A stretch of DNA of 64,000 nucleotides from Pocillopora verrucosa (Eukaryota; Cnidaria; Anthozoa; Scleractinia; Pocilloporidae). The stretch spans positions 20,952,554-21,016,553 of the forward strand of contig NC_089316.1 of assembly GCF_036669915.1 (NCBI RefSeq), in the 5' to 3' direction. Positions 34,058-48,200 of this stretch are shown in pieces (the first letter of the stretch is position 1; each line of letters starts with the position of its first letter). The position numbers and the translations under genes are program-made. The notes under the pieces were generated by a model. That model saw only the letters and a list, made by a program, of their open reading frames with translations, was not told where the DNA came from and ran no database searches.

Positions 34058-37000
34058 TAATGATGGAGACGAGAAAATGGTTTTTATATTTCTAATTTAA
34101 AGTAAGAAACGATGGGTATCAAAGCACTCTACATCACTGAAGCAAAGGTTAGAGTTCAGTTACGTAAATGTAAGTCTATTTAACATTTACGTAACTTTAC
34201 TGCCTCACCTGTTTTTGGAAATTTCATCAACAAATGAAGGATGATTGTAGAAAAGAAAATGAGCAAATTAATTGAGTATTATCTCAAGAAAAACATTTGA
34301 AACAAATGAAAAAGTTTATTAGATTTGGAGTTAGAGAGTGCTAATGCATTTTATTTGCTACATGCCCTATAACATCAACCCATGACTTTTATTACCTTCC
34401 CTAGAGAGCTGACGGAGAAATTATAAAAAAAATGCAGCATCCCTGCAATTTACCAACCAGCTGAACAAAACCTGTTGCATGTGGAAAACATTTTTAAGAA
34501 TACGGTACACCTTCGCGAATTTCCTTTAAATTTTTAAACGGGCCATTCGGAGTGCAACGAAACTATAAACCAATGAAAAGTTTGTAAAATGTGCTATCCG
34601 GAGGGAAAAAAATTTTTTTTGCTCAATTTAAAGCGGACGACGTTCCTTTAAGCGAATTAATCGGGTATCAAATCTGACCGCTCAATTAAAACTCCTGTAC
34701 AATTTGAATCTTGAGGGGTTGGTCTCCAAAATGGAGTGAGGATTTTTCCATATTCTCGGGCGTTACTAAGCTATGGATCTGCGGACCGCGGAACCTCCGG
34801 AACCCATATATTTTTTTGTACAAGAAGAGCAATGAGATAAGTATAAAGTTTGCTTTCGGGTACAAAGAAGAATAATTGAAAAGAGAAATATATTTTAATT
34901 GTCCATGACGTCCAACTTGACGAGCAGTGGGCAGTCACCTACCCTGAGTCTTAATAATCGAACAATAATTTTAAACCTCTAATGGTTTGAGTTCCGCGAT
35001 ATTTAAAAAGACGCCTCATGCCATGGCTCTCAGTAAACCTTTAGGCTGGAATTCATTGTACATGACCCTGAAATGGGGAACACGAGGCGTAAAGTAACAT
35101 CATCGCCCGTGATGCTCGTAGAATTTCTAAGGTAATCCATTAAACATGACTGGATAGAGGACTTTGTTAAAAGCTCAATCTCAGAATCTTTTATTTAAGC
35201 ATAGATCGAAAAAGAATCTCCATGTGGTTTTAATGAGTTCCATTGCTGAATTTTAATAAATAAAAGTTTTTGTAATTCTTAAGAGTTGTTTCAATAATGT
35301 TTCTGTAAGTGCACGTCATTTTAAATCTTCATCTTCATCGAGAAAAATACAGCCGCCGAAAGTTGACTCATAGGTCTAGGCGACCTATTGTTTTGTTTAG
35401 CACTCAATTAATGAGAAAGGGGAAAAACTTAAGAGGCCAGGATAGCTATGGCAAGATTCAGGTTTATTCAGAAAATTTCATGTCGCTTATTTAGAAACAA
35501 AACCCTTGAACTAAAATATTGAGGAAAGACGAGCTCAGCAATTTGTGCCATTTTTGATAATCGGTGTTGTTAAAAACCGGCGTTTGAGCGATTAAGCGAT
35601 TTTGGCTCAGAAAAAAAAAATATTTGCTATATTTGAAAAAAAACATGGTGGTTTCGATTACATTGCAATGTTTGAAAGAAATAGATTCTTCGACCCGAAA
35701 CGTATCAGACCTTCTATAGAGAGACTGCGTCGTAAGTTGGATCGCCTATCTAAGCTCGTCGAACGTTCAGCAGCCATCTGAAGCATAGAAAGAGGAGACG
35801 TGTTTTGCTTTTGACATCTTGTCATAGTGGCGTAAAATGATAGCAGCTAAGCTGTTGTGTTCCTGTTATCCTAATTATGGCTGCCAAAGCTGTTGTGCAG
35901 ACAACCATAACGCAAACAACATGACCACCGCATGAATGTCTCGCCTGTGCTACTTGCATTCTGATTACTTGGCACTGTATGGAATCTAAAAGGCGTCAGG
36001 AATCCAATTTATACAGTTAAATAAATGTAAACTAAGAGTTTCATGCGAACATCTTTAGAGTCTGGTTTGTTTTGATTAAGAGTGCTAAATAACCAGCACC
36101 TTACATTTTTCTCGGTTTGGTTTGGCCGAATTTCAAAGGATGTAACAAAATCGATGTAAATGTTTCCCAAAAGGAAAATCAAAATACAATTAAGGTGGTA
36201 CTAACCCAGCGCACAACTTTTTAAAAAAAGTTTTGCACACTTTTTCGGATTCAGTTGTACTCATCACGCAATTCATCAAGCACATGATAATATTATAGGT
36301 TATTGTTATTGATAGCTGTCTTTACACGTATACGAATGTGTTATTCTGGCTGATTATTTTCCAATTATTTGGCATTGTGTAGAAAATAAAAAAATATCGA
36401 GAAACTAATAATAATGATGATAATACAAAGATCCCCAAGTTTTGCTTTAATGATTAACAAATAGTTTAGAAATGACATGTGTAGAGTTTGGTATGTTTCG
36501 TTATTAGAGTTCCGTATGTTAAAAAAACCTAGATAAATATTTCACAAAAGGAAAGTCAATTTGGACGGTGTCACAGCTACAGCTACAAACAGGAATAACT
36601 GGAGTTGTACTTACCCAACACACAACATATTACCGGGATTTTGAACATTTTGTCGGATTGAGTTTCATTAATCATCCATTTCATCATGCAAATGATGATT
36701 CATGGCGTTAGTCTTCATTTTTTTTTTCTGTAATAGACAGACCAATGGACAAAAAGCGACTTCCACCAGCTGTGGAGCATTGTTTTTCTAATACAATCGA
36801 AAATTAAAATTCTTTTTGCAGTTCAAGTTTGTGAAGAAGCAGCTCAGAAATAATTGATATTAGGAATGGTAATTTTTTATGAGCTCTGCTAAATGAACTT
36901 CGTCTTAGACAAACTTCTGTTTTATGAACTGGCAGCTAAAGCTAGTATGCCTTCGGTTCGTATGCATAAGTGGAAATGATTATTATTTCTTCATCTCGCC

Positions 37001-39042
37001 GATGACTTGCTGCGCGTTTCAGTTGGTGGGTCTAATTACTTCATATGTCTTCTTCTTTGATGGACTAACTCTTTCATGTGTTAATCAACATGTATTATTA
37101 TTTTCATAGCACGGCAAACTCCGAGTCAAAGGATTTCTGCTCGGTTTTCTTAGATCACGAGTTCGATGTGAATTTGAATAAAGTTGATCGTTGATTGATT
37201 ATAAAACCAACGGAGGCTCACAGCCATAGTTTAATGTTCAGCCTACAAAGCAACTCTCCCATACACAAGCGTCCTACAGACCATCTCTTTTGTGACCAAA
37301 TGTTTGAATTCCAACATTTAAGAAGGAGCGATGGGTTGAAAAGGTCTGAATGCGAGACGTTCCTGGGTCATTATGATGTGCTCTGTGGGTGAGATATTCT
37401 ATTTTCCTTGTATTTCTCCCCGCTCATGGAATAATTGATTATTTATTCTGGAATATTCGCTCGTCTTATAGCTGCGATATATTAAGTCAATCGAAGCTTG
37501 AAGCGTTTTGACCTATTGCATTTGAGCGGTTTAGGGAGAAATGTACTTGTGCATTCCAGAGAGCTCCTTTTTGTGCCTTCTCTCACCTAAAACGTACGCT
37601 TCGACATCCATCTACATAATTGACTCCTTTCACTGGCTGAAATTCCTCTTCAATGCCAGCATCTCCGTTGTATTGATATTTGAAAACCAGGCCCATGTAA
37701 ATATTCCGAATTTCTATCGCTAAGCTTTTTCCTTGAAATTGTATGCTCTGTATAAGAGTTCTTTAATCGTTGTTTAATGATGTATGCCGTATAGTTTATA
37801 ATCTCTTGGTTTATGCCATTTCCGCCTAATATTGCCCCAATTTAATTCCAAATCAATCGATGTTTTTTCGATTCAAAACGATACTCCTTATAATGTGGGA
37901 AAAAATGGGTAAATGTAGCTGATCCAGTCATAAGGGGTTTTTTCTGTTCTTTTAAGTTATTGGTTTATTTATTCCAACATTTCCTTATTCACCTAGCTAA
38001 TTATTAATTAAGCAACAACTTTTAATGTCAGCGCGAGCTGCTACTACTATTAGAATTATTTGTTTCGGTATAATTTTACTGACAGAAAGAACACTATTTT
38101 CAAGCAAACCCAACTACTTTATTAAGCAACTTGTGATATTCTTAATGAGGAGCGGTTCCAAAAGGAAGTATATTTGTTCTTAATAAACTTATTAAAGCCC
38201 ACTAAAAACTATGTCTTATGTCACCACTGACACAATCTCACAGTTGTCTCCAATGTTCCTCCAAATTAACAATCTTCCGTAGTAGCTCTCTTTCGGTATA
38301 GCTTTCCGAAAAGTCAATCACTCCCGACAACAACAAGTACTGCTGCTGCATGACTGTGTCCTTATGTACAAAGTATTCCAGAAAATCCCGAAAGCTTACA
38401 ACACAACTATAATGGTAGTGTTACATCATAACTACGTAACCTAGTAAAATGCTCCAGTAAGTTCCTTGGTATGAACATCAGCGTGACAAGGCATTCTAGA
38501 ATTTTTAGGAACTTATAGTTTCAGTTATTATCCAAAGCTAATTGTTAAGTAACGACAGTGTTTGAAGAGAGGTTTGTAAACTCAGTAAGTGAAACGTACA
38601 CTATGAAACAATCATGCAGTAAGCGCAGAAAGTTAGCACGCAAGAATCAAAAGTTGAATACATTAAGTTAAAGTTGCGTACTAGAGTGCTTTTTAAAGAG
38701 AGAAGAGTCGTGATTTCCTGGTATAAATTCCCGCCTCGTCTGTAGCAGACTGTGGTCTTATTCGCAGGGCAATCATCAACATGCTGAACCATTAGAAATT
38801 TAGATTTATAGATTGGTTTATTTCGATGAATCTTGCCTACAACTATACGATCTTCTAGAAAATAAACTTATAATCATAAAGAAGATAGGTTACAATTACA
38901 GCTAGTTGAATGCTTAAACAATAATGAGAAGAGAGACCTCTTCTTGCCTGCTGATCGAAAGTCAGATCGATCGTAACCGACTTACTGCTGTTCACTATAT
39001 TAACTAATTGACCGTCATTCCCTGTTGGCTGGATCTAGTTAT
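34058..39042. other. Duplicated non-coding block (unit 1), presumed 5' region of CTLD gene A
   Basis: This 5 kb aligns almost end to end with 50.75-55.75 kb, with substitutions and small indels. Open frames are not shared between the copies, so it is probably non-coding. It should contain the promoter and signal-peptide exon of the gene whose first recognised exon is CTLD2, but I could not pick that exon. Confidence 0.6.
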
Positions 39043-39207
39043 TTAAGTTAAATGCGAATTCGATTGAAACTCTGCACAGGATTGCAGTTCAACTGCCCAT
39101 ACATCCCCAACCTCACTTGGGTTGACCTGTGAGCTCTTCCTTGTGGAGTTTTTCTTTATAGAAGATGGAAAAACGATATTCTTCTTTCTTTTGAGACGCT
39201 CTCTGAT
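39043..39207 (-). CDS. Last exon of the adhesion GPCR: cytoplasmic tail
   Basis: It opens IRERLKRKKNIVFPSSIKKN directly after TM7 and ends at TAA 39043-39045. The tail is basic and Ser-rich at first, then neutral (VWAVELQSCAEFQSNS). Its paralogue at 55760-55928 is frameshifted. Confidence 0.85.
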   Translation of the reverse strand: MRERLKRKKNIVFPSSIKKNSTRKSSQVNPSEVGDVWAVELQSCAEFQSNSHLT

Positions 39208-42200
39208 CTGCAGATAGACGAACAACACGAAATACGGTTCTTAGCACAAGTACTCGGATATCCATCGAAACACTAAAACTTGATGATATGCAGTTAATAA
39301 TCAGTTTGATGTTTTATCTTACCTGGGTGTCTCGTATGCAGTGAAGAGCGAAAATCAGGAAACCCTTCAGCATAAAAATGATTTCAAGATCATTAATCTT
39401 TACAGTATAGAAACAAATTAGTCAAATATCTATTAAGATTTCCAAGAACGAGAGAAAATTGCATATCTTATAATTAAAAAAGAAGTCTGTCTTCTCTTGC
39501 ATAGTTAGCGGCATTTTTGGTTTCAAAATTCCAATAAATATGATGTGACCATTGTAAGGGTGTCTCACTTGGTTGTAAAGTAAAATAAGGATAGATATTG
39601 AATGATTTTTGACAATTACCATCGAACACTGACCTGAGCAGAGTTAAGTATGGTGAAGATGTAAACGAAAGCTTTATGTACAGGCGAGAGGAGACCGAAT
39701 AGCCACGTGATACCCAGCAGGGGAATCATCACCACGCATGCTTTGATGCCAATTCTAAGAGTTAAAAAGAAAACATTCCTTTATTTTCCTTTGACGATGA
39801 ATTTCCATTTTTAGATATCGTAAGGCCTTACTGATTAAACAATGAGGAGGTTAGGCAAATAGAGCCTCACGGGAGGACAAGGCAACCTCTTCCACTATAT
39901 TGTTTTAGTTTTATGTTGTGAATGTTACCGTATTTGCTGAGAATGGTCGTCTTCCCCTATTGGCTGCAACAAATTGGTCATCTCCTTTATGACTCGTGCG
40001 AGTATCATGATGTTGAGCTGAAGAATACAATAGAAATAAATCGATTATTTTGATATGGTTATCGCATAGCTAAAGTAGGAGAGGATCCTTGCAAAGACGT
40101 TACTAGTTTGGTAATAAGCGTGAGATGAAGAGTCATTTACAGGGAATAGAACTTCCATCCGAGGGACCTAGATTATCAGCTTCGATTCTCTGACAATGAG
40201 CTAAAGAAATCGCGAACTAAAGTGTCTGAACTGAGTGAAATATGCAAAGTGAATCCTTATGTTAAATTACATAAATTTGATATCTCCTACTCTTCCTGCT
40301 TCTTTCATCTCGATCAATGTTTTTTAAGAGTTATTTTTTCTCGAAAACATATCTTGGTATATCAATGCGAAACAGTGAGAAAACATCAACAAGGAAGGGC
40401 AAGGATCTTTTTTCTCATACTATGTAGTAAAAGTTGGAGAGTTTATGAAGCTATCTTTTGCTTGTCTCAACTGGTTTTTCTCGCTATTGAAGGCCATCAC
40501 TAGGTTAAAATTGACCAGCATCCTCGTTGACAGCACCTATGTCCAAAGTTTGTTATGAGTAAATAGGAAAAGGAAAATGGTAAATATTGTGTGGGGTGAT
40601 GTCATAAGTATTTAATTCGTTTTTTAAAGAGCAGAGAAAAAAATGCCTAGCAGCAAGTAGTCCAGGTATACCAATCACAATCACCAACACAAATCATAAA
40701 CTCACAACTTCAATGAAAGCCACGAAGGCGACGAATATCCAGATCAGGTTGTTAGTCGAGGAAAGCCAGCAACTAAACTCGAAGAAATGAGACACAAGAA
40801 AGACACACATATCATCAGCAAATGAAATGATACCGATTTCAAACTATATGCAAAAACAAAACAAAGAATTAATTGCCACGAATTAAAGGAGAAGAGCAAG
40901 AACAAACCGTCGATTTGTTTCTTACTATTCATCACTCGTATAGCTTTGTAACCCTTCTTTTCCAGCAGCGATGCCAAGTGAAATGGCCACCATGATCACT
41001 GGAAGACCTACCCATAAAGAAAGGAAGGAAATCGAACACTTTACTGCATGCGCAGAGCGAAATCACATGTTTCCGTATTTCTGAAACGTGGCGGAAACAT
41101 GCAACTCCATTTTTCCGTTATGTTTACGTAAAAGTGGTCCGGTTCCGTTGTATACGCAGCGACGGAAACGCGAGAAAACGTCACGAAACCGGTAACGGAA
41201 ACACAGGTTATCCGTCGTGTTTCCGGAACGGTTTAACATGTTTCTGCCACGTTTCCGTTCACGAATTCTTGCAATTTCGTCCTGTGATGACAACACCAGA
41301 TTTGGCGATCCGAAAGTATGGTTACAGTTACCAGTGCATGTTTTAAAATACAAAACTCACCCCATGAGATGACATGATACATGTACATCTTGGTGTTAAT
41401 GTTGTAAACTTTCACAACGAAGAAGTAGAGATAAATTCCCTCAATCAGCATCCAACAGAAAGCGGCCATCATGAAATACTGCATCAGAGCTGCTACTGTA
41501 ACACAGGCAGCCTGTGAAAAGAAAAAGTTTTCGTATACTTCTTAACGTGCTCTTTTCGACAAGACATTTACGGTGCAAAGAGTAAAATCATTCTATAGAT
41601 AGAAGGATAGGCCACTGACTTTGTTTTCTGTGGCGTTTATTCCGGCGAGGAAGATGATCTGTCCAGCTCCAAGGGACACAGAAACACTCAGTCGAATTTG
41701 AGAGAGAGGTTGACAAACATCTCTGATGAAATAATCGTAAAAAAAAACCAATGAATTATACAAAAGCAACAACGACAACAACATCAACACATTGAAGACA
41801 TGAGTTTGTCAAACGTGGGGGCATGTAGCTTGAGTTTGTGAATTATCCGACATGACTGTTCTTGTTTGCATGGAGATTGGCATTGAAATCTCTTTTCTTA
41901 CCAGCCTTGTTGAGGAGAGTTAAGAATCTACCTCATTATTATTCAAGTACATCACTTACGTGAGGCAAGAATAAAGTATTAATGTTAAAAGTATCCCGAC
42001 GATGGAAAGGCTCAGTCCCACGTAGGTGATAATTTTCAGAATTGTGTTGTCCTCCTCGGTGAGCTGTGTCCAAAAAAGAAAAATTAAACAACAACATCGA
42101 GTTAGTTAACTGAGCCCATAAAAATTACTAAGTAAGGCAAAAATAACTTTATTACCTTTGTGCTGCCGCCGTAGTCCATTAAGACGGCAAAATGCGTCAA

Positions 42201-45200
42201 ATGATTGCAGCTGCAAACTGTTTCTTCTGAGTTGCTTTTTGATGCAACTATATGGCATCCTTTTTCTGCAAAGCTGTTAGACATGAAAAAAAAGTAAAGT
42301 TAACAAAGAGTTTGGGGAAGAGGTGATGTTTGACAATTTTCCGCTAAGTTTTTCTTCCATTAGAATCTTAGTTGCGAGAACATTTCAATCAGATTTCCCC
42401 TCTATAAAAACCCCAACATGCTGTCTTACAGGAAAAGTGTTAATCTTCGCTATGAATACTATAAAACAATAAATGTAAAGGAATGAATACTAAACATTAA
42501 TATATTTAAGTCTTTTTACCTTTTGCTGAGGCCACTCCAAAACATACAGCGCTTCTCCGCTGTCAAGACCTGAAAATGGATTTTATCTTGTCAGAACAAA
42601 TTTAAAAAAATGCATAGCAACGAATGTTCATGTTACCTTTAGGTTTTTGAACTTTAGGACGACATTTTCTCGCAATGTCTCTGGCTTGGGGTCCATAGTT
42701 ACGGCTATTATCCTGGAGTTGACATACCTATGAAGAAATTGTATTCGGATATGGATCAGAAACAAGGAAGAAAAATTACATACTTTTGGTAGATTCAAGC
42801 CAATTTTTCATGAAGGTGGAACGGCCAGAGACAAGTAGGGAGTCTTCCAACCTCAGTTAGGGTGTTTAGAAAGTTTCTAAATTCAGTTTAGCTGAACATA
42901 GATCTTATGTGTTTCCGTGTTATGTGTCTTTGGGGGTAAACTACATGGAGTAATAAGAAAATAACGTCACCTTTGGTTGTCTGTTTCACTCCTGATGGCT
43001 TGATCTGTCAGAAGTAGGTCATGCAGATCCTTGTACACAAACACAACTAGCAATGTTCCTTAAAACCCCCAAGAATCAACAAAAAAAGTTATCAAACAAC
43101 AACATTTGCAAAAAACCACAAAGTTGAAATTTTTACAGGCTCTGAGGTGTGTGAATGATTAAAAAGATAGACTATGTAAACTAAGGAAGCCCATTTACCT
43201 GAGGCTTTATTTCAATTCAGAAATTTCGATTGGAGAAAAACCAAAGTAATGCTAAAAGTTGTAAAGTTACCACAAACCATTTTCCTCAAAATTTGAAGAA
43301 GCGATATCGATTCTCGCTCGCCATTGTTGTTCCTCAAAGTAAACGCCACCTGCATTCTGGCGGTAGGCTTTTTGAATGGCCAAAACTGTTGAAAAAAAAT
43401 TAACAAATAAAAGCACCTACGGTGAAATTCACAATAGCACATCTACACAAACATGCGTTTTGTGCTGTACACAAATATTTCATAATCTTATTGGATGGAC
43501 GTGTATTGTTTGTATCTTATTTGCCTTCAACGACTACTCGACGATTTCAAACATTTTACGTTTTTGAAGGATTCTTTTTTTCTCTACTTTTATTACCTTC
43601 TCCATCGCGGAAAATCAAAGTATCAAACAAATTAAAATAACAGATGAAGCGATGACATCAACAATAACGTTTCTAAATAGTTGGGTTTTACCTGAGTTCT
43701 TACAATATCTAGGAAATTAGACAACTCAGTCGGTCAGTCAGCAAATCAGTAAGTAACAGAGGAATAGACTTTGAAAATAAACAGGATTCAAGGTCGCAAG
43801 CTCACCCATTTTTGAGGAAACGATCCTTTTTGAATGTCTCATTCCACTCAGGTGTCGTTTGCTATAACTAAGAGCAAATTTCTCGACGGCCTCTGCCACC
43901 GTAAAGATGGATTTTTTCAGAGTTTTAACCTCTTCTATATCGGCCTTGTTTTTTGTGACGTTCTCGATTTCGAAGGTGAAATCTTCAAACACAGTTACAG
44001 CCTCCTACAATTACATAAAATATTTCCAGGTCATTAACCAGCCAGTCTCAAATGTACAATAAATATTAAGAACGCGAAAAAAGTCTAGCAGGAGGCCCCA
44101 AATGGTGTCCAGGGTATTAATTGGCTAAAGAACTCTTTTAGGAGCCTGGATTATATTTTAAGCCTCATCATTTTCTCTCATATGGCTTAATGGTGGTTTC
44201 TACTTAAAGGTCAGATATTTACTTTTTATCGTTTAAAAACATATATCAAGGTTAAAACGCCTTTAAGTTATGAAAATTACATACTTGTATGGAAGTCGTT
44301 TCGGTAATATTTATTCCGCAAAATCTTGAAACATACTCATTTGCCTGGAATAAAAATTAATGTCTGTCACATTTGTAAACGGAGAAGATCCTGGAAAGCG
44401 ACATGCATAAAAACGGTAAAATACTATTTAGAAAACATACCAGCTGCTGAGCTAGCGATGGTGATGGCGATGGCGAGGTTGCAAATGATGAATCTTTAAA
44501 GAAAAATGTTAATCCAGACCACATCATACAAAACAATTGCCATAGTATTACACTGTAAGGGCAAAAGTGCGGACGGAAAGCGGCGTAACAAAATGGCCGC
44601 CATGAACGATCAAAACTCTTAAATGCACTCAAGCTTTTTATTGCTTATGCAGAACACTCTTATTGTTTCCTATGCATTATTTTCATCTGTCGCACACGTC
44701 TTGTATGATCGATGATCAGATAGGGCTGTAGGATCCTTTTCGAAAATACTAGTAAATGAAATAATAGTTCAATAAAACATCCCTGCATTACTGGTTTAAC
44801 AAACAATAGGGGTACTTATTTTGCCCAGTTTTTGGCATTTCAACCTGCCCCCACGGGGCTTGAAAAATGCCACGCAAATAACAAAATATTCGCGCGTATT
44901 TATTGTTAAACCACTGAGTATGACGTTTTCATTTCTTATTTTATCTTGAGCTGTTTCCGATGAATTTACGGATCTTTTTGGGATTTTTGGTTTAACCTTA
45001 ACCTCATGCTGGTAAGGTTTTAAGGTTTAATTCAGCGCTTTTATTTGAATAATTTGACGAATTTGTTAATTAAGGCATTGCGAGAGAAAATGATTGGGGG
45101 GTTCCTAATCCAGGCCTTGAAATGTGTGTTTTCCGAGACATCCACTTGAAAGCTTGCATCTATCTGATCTCCTGATGTAATATCCAGTAAAAATGTCTTC

Positions 45201-48200
45201 GCGTGAATTAAAATTTCCAGTTTTTAGTTTTACAAAAGCCGGTTTCATGTTTTCTCTCAAGCAAAAAGAAACGCACTTTGTGTACTTTGCAGCAATTGGA
45301 TTGTCGCTCTTTTGGTATGTATCTCACACCAGCCAGATTGCCGCGTTAGGGTATGTATCTGACACCAATTACATCGTAGAATTTTGATATCTTGCACCAA
45401 TCACAGCGTTTGGGGATTCTTTTCTCGTACATGATTTTATGGAATCAGGAGGCCGTGCACAAAGAATGACATTACCCAGAAATATTGGACTCATTTAATA
45501 AGTGCAACGGTTTTTGGGCTTTGCAAGAGTCTCATCGATTAAGGTCAAGATTTCTATATCGGGATGTGAAAGGTTTGCATTTAACTTTTTGTTTCACTTT
45601 TAAGTTCAAAGGCGTTTTATCTGCTCCTTCTCTCACAACGCATACGCTAAATAACTTACTTCTGTCATATTATGAAGATAACGCTCAAGCATACCCAATC
45701 CTGATCATGACCTACAATTACATCAATTAAATTCCAACTCAAGAAAAAGTATCTACACCTTCTGGTGACGTATGAAAACTGAGGTAACCCTCGCTAAAGA
45801 GTGCTCGTTGCTAATTCGACCGAAATGTCCGATATATTTCGATTAGATGCAGAATGGTCAGTTTATTACGTTCACTGCACATTTTGCGTTGCATCGAAAT
45901 CAGCCCCTACAAATTTACAGTTCAAAACGATCGGGTATTAAAATAGAATACAATAACCATAAAATTGATTCCCCAATGCGAAGAACATCTACAAGTCTTT
46001 TCCATTCATTTTATAACCAGATAATTGGCATGTCACAACTGTTTTTACTCGTAATAGTGATAGTAACAGAACCATATGTAACTTCCCTCTACTCACATGG
46101 TTAAACGTTAGACATGTATTTGATGAAAACTTTCTCTGAGATTGTTTCAAACATCTTTTCATTTATGTAAATTTAAGTGTAAACTTGATCCTGATTGTCA
46201 GAAGGTTTATATAAATTCTGTCTTGTACGTCACAAACTTTAGCAAAGAATGTTTTTATTACGCTTAAGCGCTTCTGGCGCTTTTTAAGTTAATTGAAATA
46301 ACATTTAAAACAACAACAACGACAAAAAAATCAACTCACCCTTGGAAATCTCACAAATATAAGCGTACTTGTTTCCCTTCCATTTATCATGAACACTACC
46401 GAACACGCCTCGTTTGTCATTACTAGACCACTTATACATGAAAGCCGCGTGGTGTTCACCTCCTGGCTCCCCTTTTCCCCATTTGCAAATAGTCAGTGGT
46501 CTTTCACTCACCCAGGTCCATTTTCCGGCCTTTTTTTCTAAACCAATACTCCATTTATTTTCATAGTTCGTAGTATTTCGCCTTTGAATCTCGTCATTAA
46601 TGAAATTCCATTCCTCTTCGGTTTCAAAGGAAACTAGGTCCCCTCCTTGCCTTTGGCAGTTGTCTCTGCTCCACTGCCAGGACCATCCATCCACAGAAAT
46701 TATGTACCAAGAGTTATTAAAAGTTATATTTGGGCATTCTACAAAATGATAAAGATGACAACAAAAATACTAATTATCATAATGATGACAAATAAAGTCA
46801 TAATTATAGTAATGATGATAACATAAAATGATTATAATCACAATCTCAATAAAAGAGAAACATAAATGAGACGGAAACGTAACTTATTCTTTATTTGATT
46901 CCTATTTTTTTAATATGATGGCTGATCAGTGTCAATTGATACAATACATGTTTCTTCACTACGGCGTCCGCCATCTCTGACCTGCTTTTCTGACTTAGGT
47001 AACTTCATATTAGCTAAGATTATGTATGAATTCATGTAATTTTGGTAGTTGAGTTTTTAAATATTAATTAGTTCCTCGTTGAGCTGACGCCTCAAATCCC
47101 CCCCCCCCCCCTCCAACCTGAACAGACTTAAAAACGTAAAATCAAATATCAATATAAGTTATAATAAATGTGGAACGGGAGATACGCAGTAGATACGGTA
47201 TACAGTTGTTACAGGTAAGGTGCAAAAGAGCAGGAATTTAAATTGCACGCGGCAATCTGGAAATTGTTAGGTGGGAAACGGTTATTAATATGTATATAAA
47301 AAAGTAAGGATAAATTATTTAGGGCTAGCTCGATCTGATTTTCGTTTTTCGTGCAGTTTAGAATTTAAAATCAGTCTTGTAAATAAAATAAGTTCATCAA
47401 ACTTGTGATGCCTCGTTCCTAAAGTGACATTTTCTTAGCTTTCCCTGAACTCTGAGGACAAGTCTAACCATGACCTAAAAGCTACCCGCCATACCTTTCG
47501 GGGTTATCGCTTGCACTTCCGACACGCTTTTTCCGACAACCTTTCTCGAAAGAACTGTATTTATTATTTGTTTTTCTCAGAGGGCGCAGTTAAGAATCCT
47601 GAAATCTTATTGATCTATATTGAGTCGCAAGCTACATCCCTAGCTTTGTTGCCATTTTTCATAACTATGTTTCGTTTTGCCGGCTAAGCAGTATTTTTAA
47701 GAAAATCATTTCAAAGAGATAAAGGCGGTAAGTTTCTAAAAAGACTGTGGTGCTGCGTCGGTGGGAGAATATAACAGGTAATTTAGTGTTAACAACTGGG
47801 ATGAAAACACAAATTGGTCACCTTTAAGAGTTTGAAGCCTTTAAACTCTTTACGGTGGCCAATTTACGATTTCAACTTAGTTGTTAAAACGAAATAACCA
47901 TTTTAAAGAAAACCAAGCCGATTAATAACTTATTAATCCTTTCTTTCTCTCTCTCAAATCACTTTGGTTGCCAAGAGAAAAATTGGTTTTGAAATGAATT
48001 TTGGTAGGAAATATGTCATTAAATGGGTTGAAGCCCTAACCTAAACCTTTATTAGAAGTAACTCAGAAAGTTAAATTGTGAGGTATTTGTTTACAATTGA
48101 GTTCATTGATGAAAATTTTGTTCGTTTTATATGTGAATTCTCAAAAAAGTTGTCCCTTGAAAACCAGTGAGCGAAGTCTTCTATACTTCAAATACGCTTT

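Larger units (their letters stand above)
30804..45720. repeat. Segmental duplication, unit 1
   Basis: This block of about 15 kb aligns in order with unit 2 (45.7-62.9 kb). The order is CTLD1 exon, CTLD2 exon, a long non-coding block, a 7TM region and a GAIN region. Its left edge shares 'aaggtgaagtaatgcgata' with 62894-62912 (start of unit 3). Its right edge near 45440-45710 matches 62090-62360. Boundaries are approximate because I placed them by eye. Confidence 0.7.
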
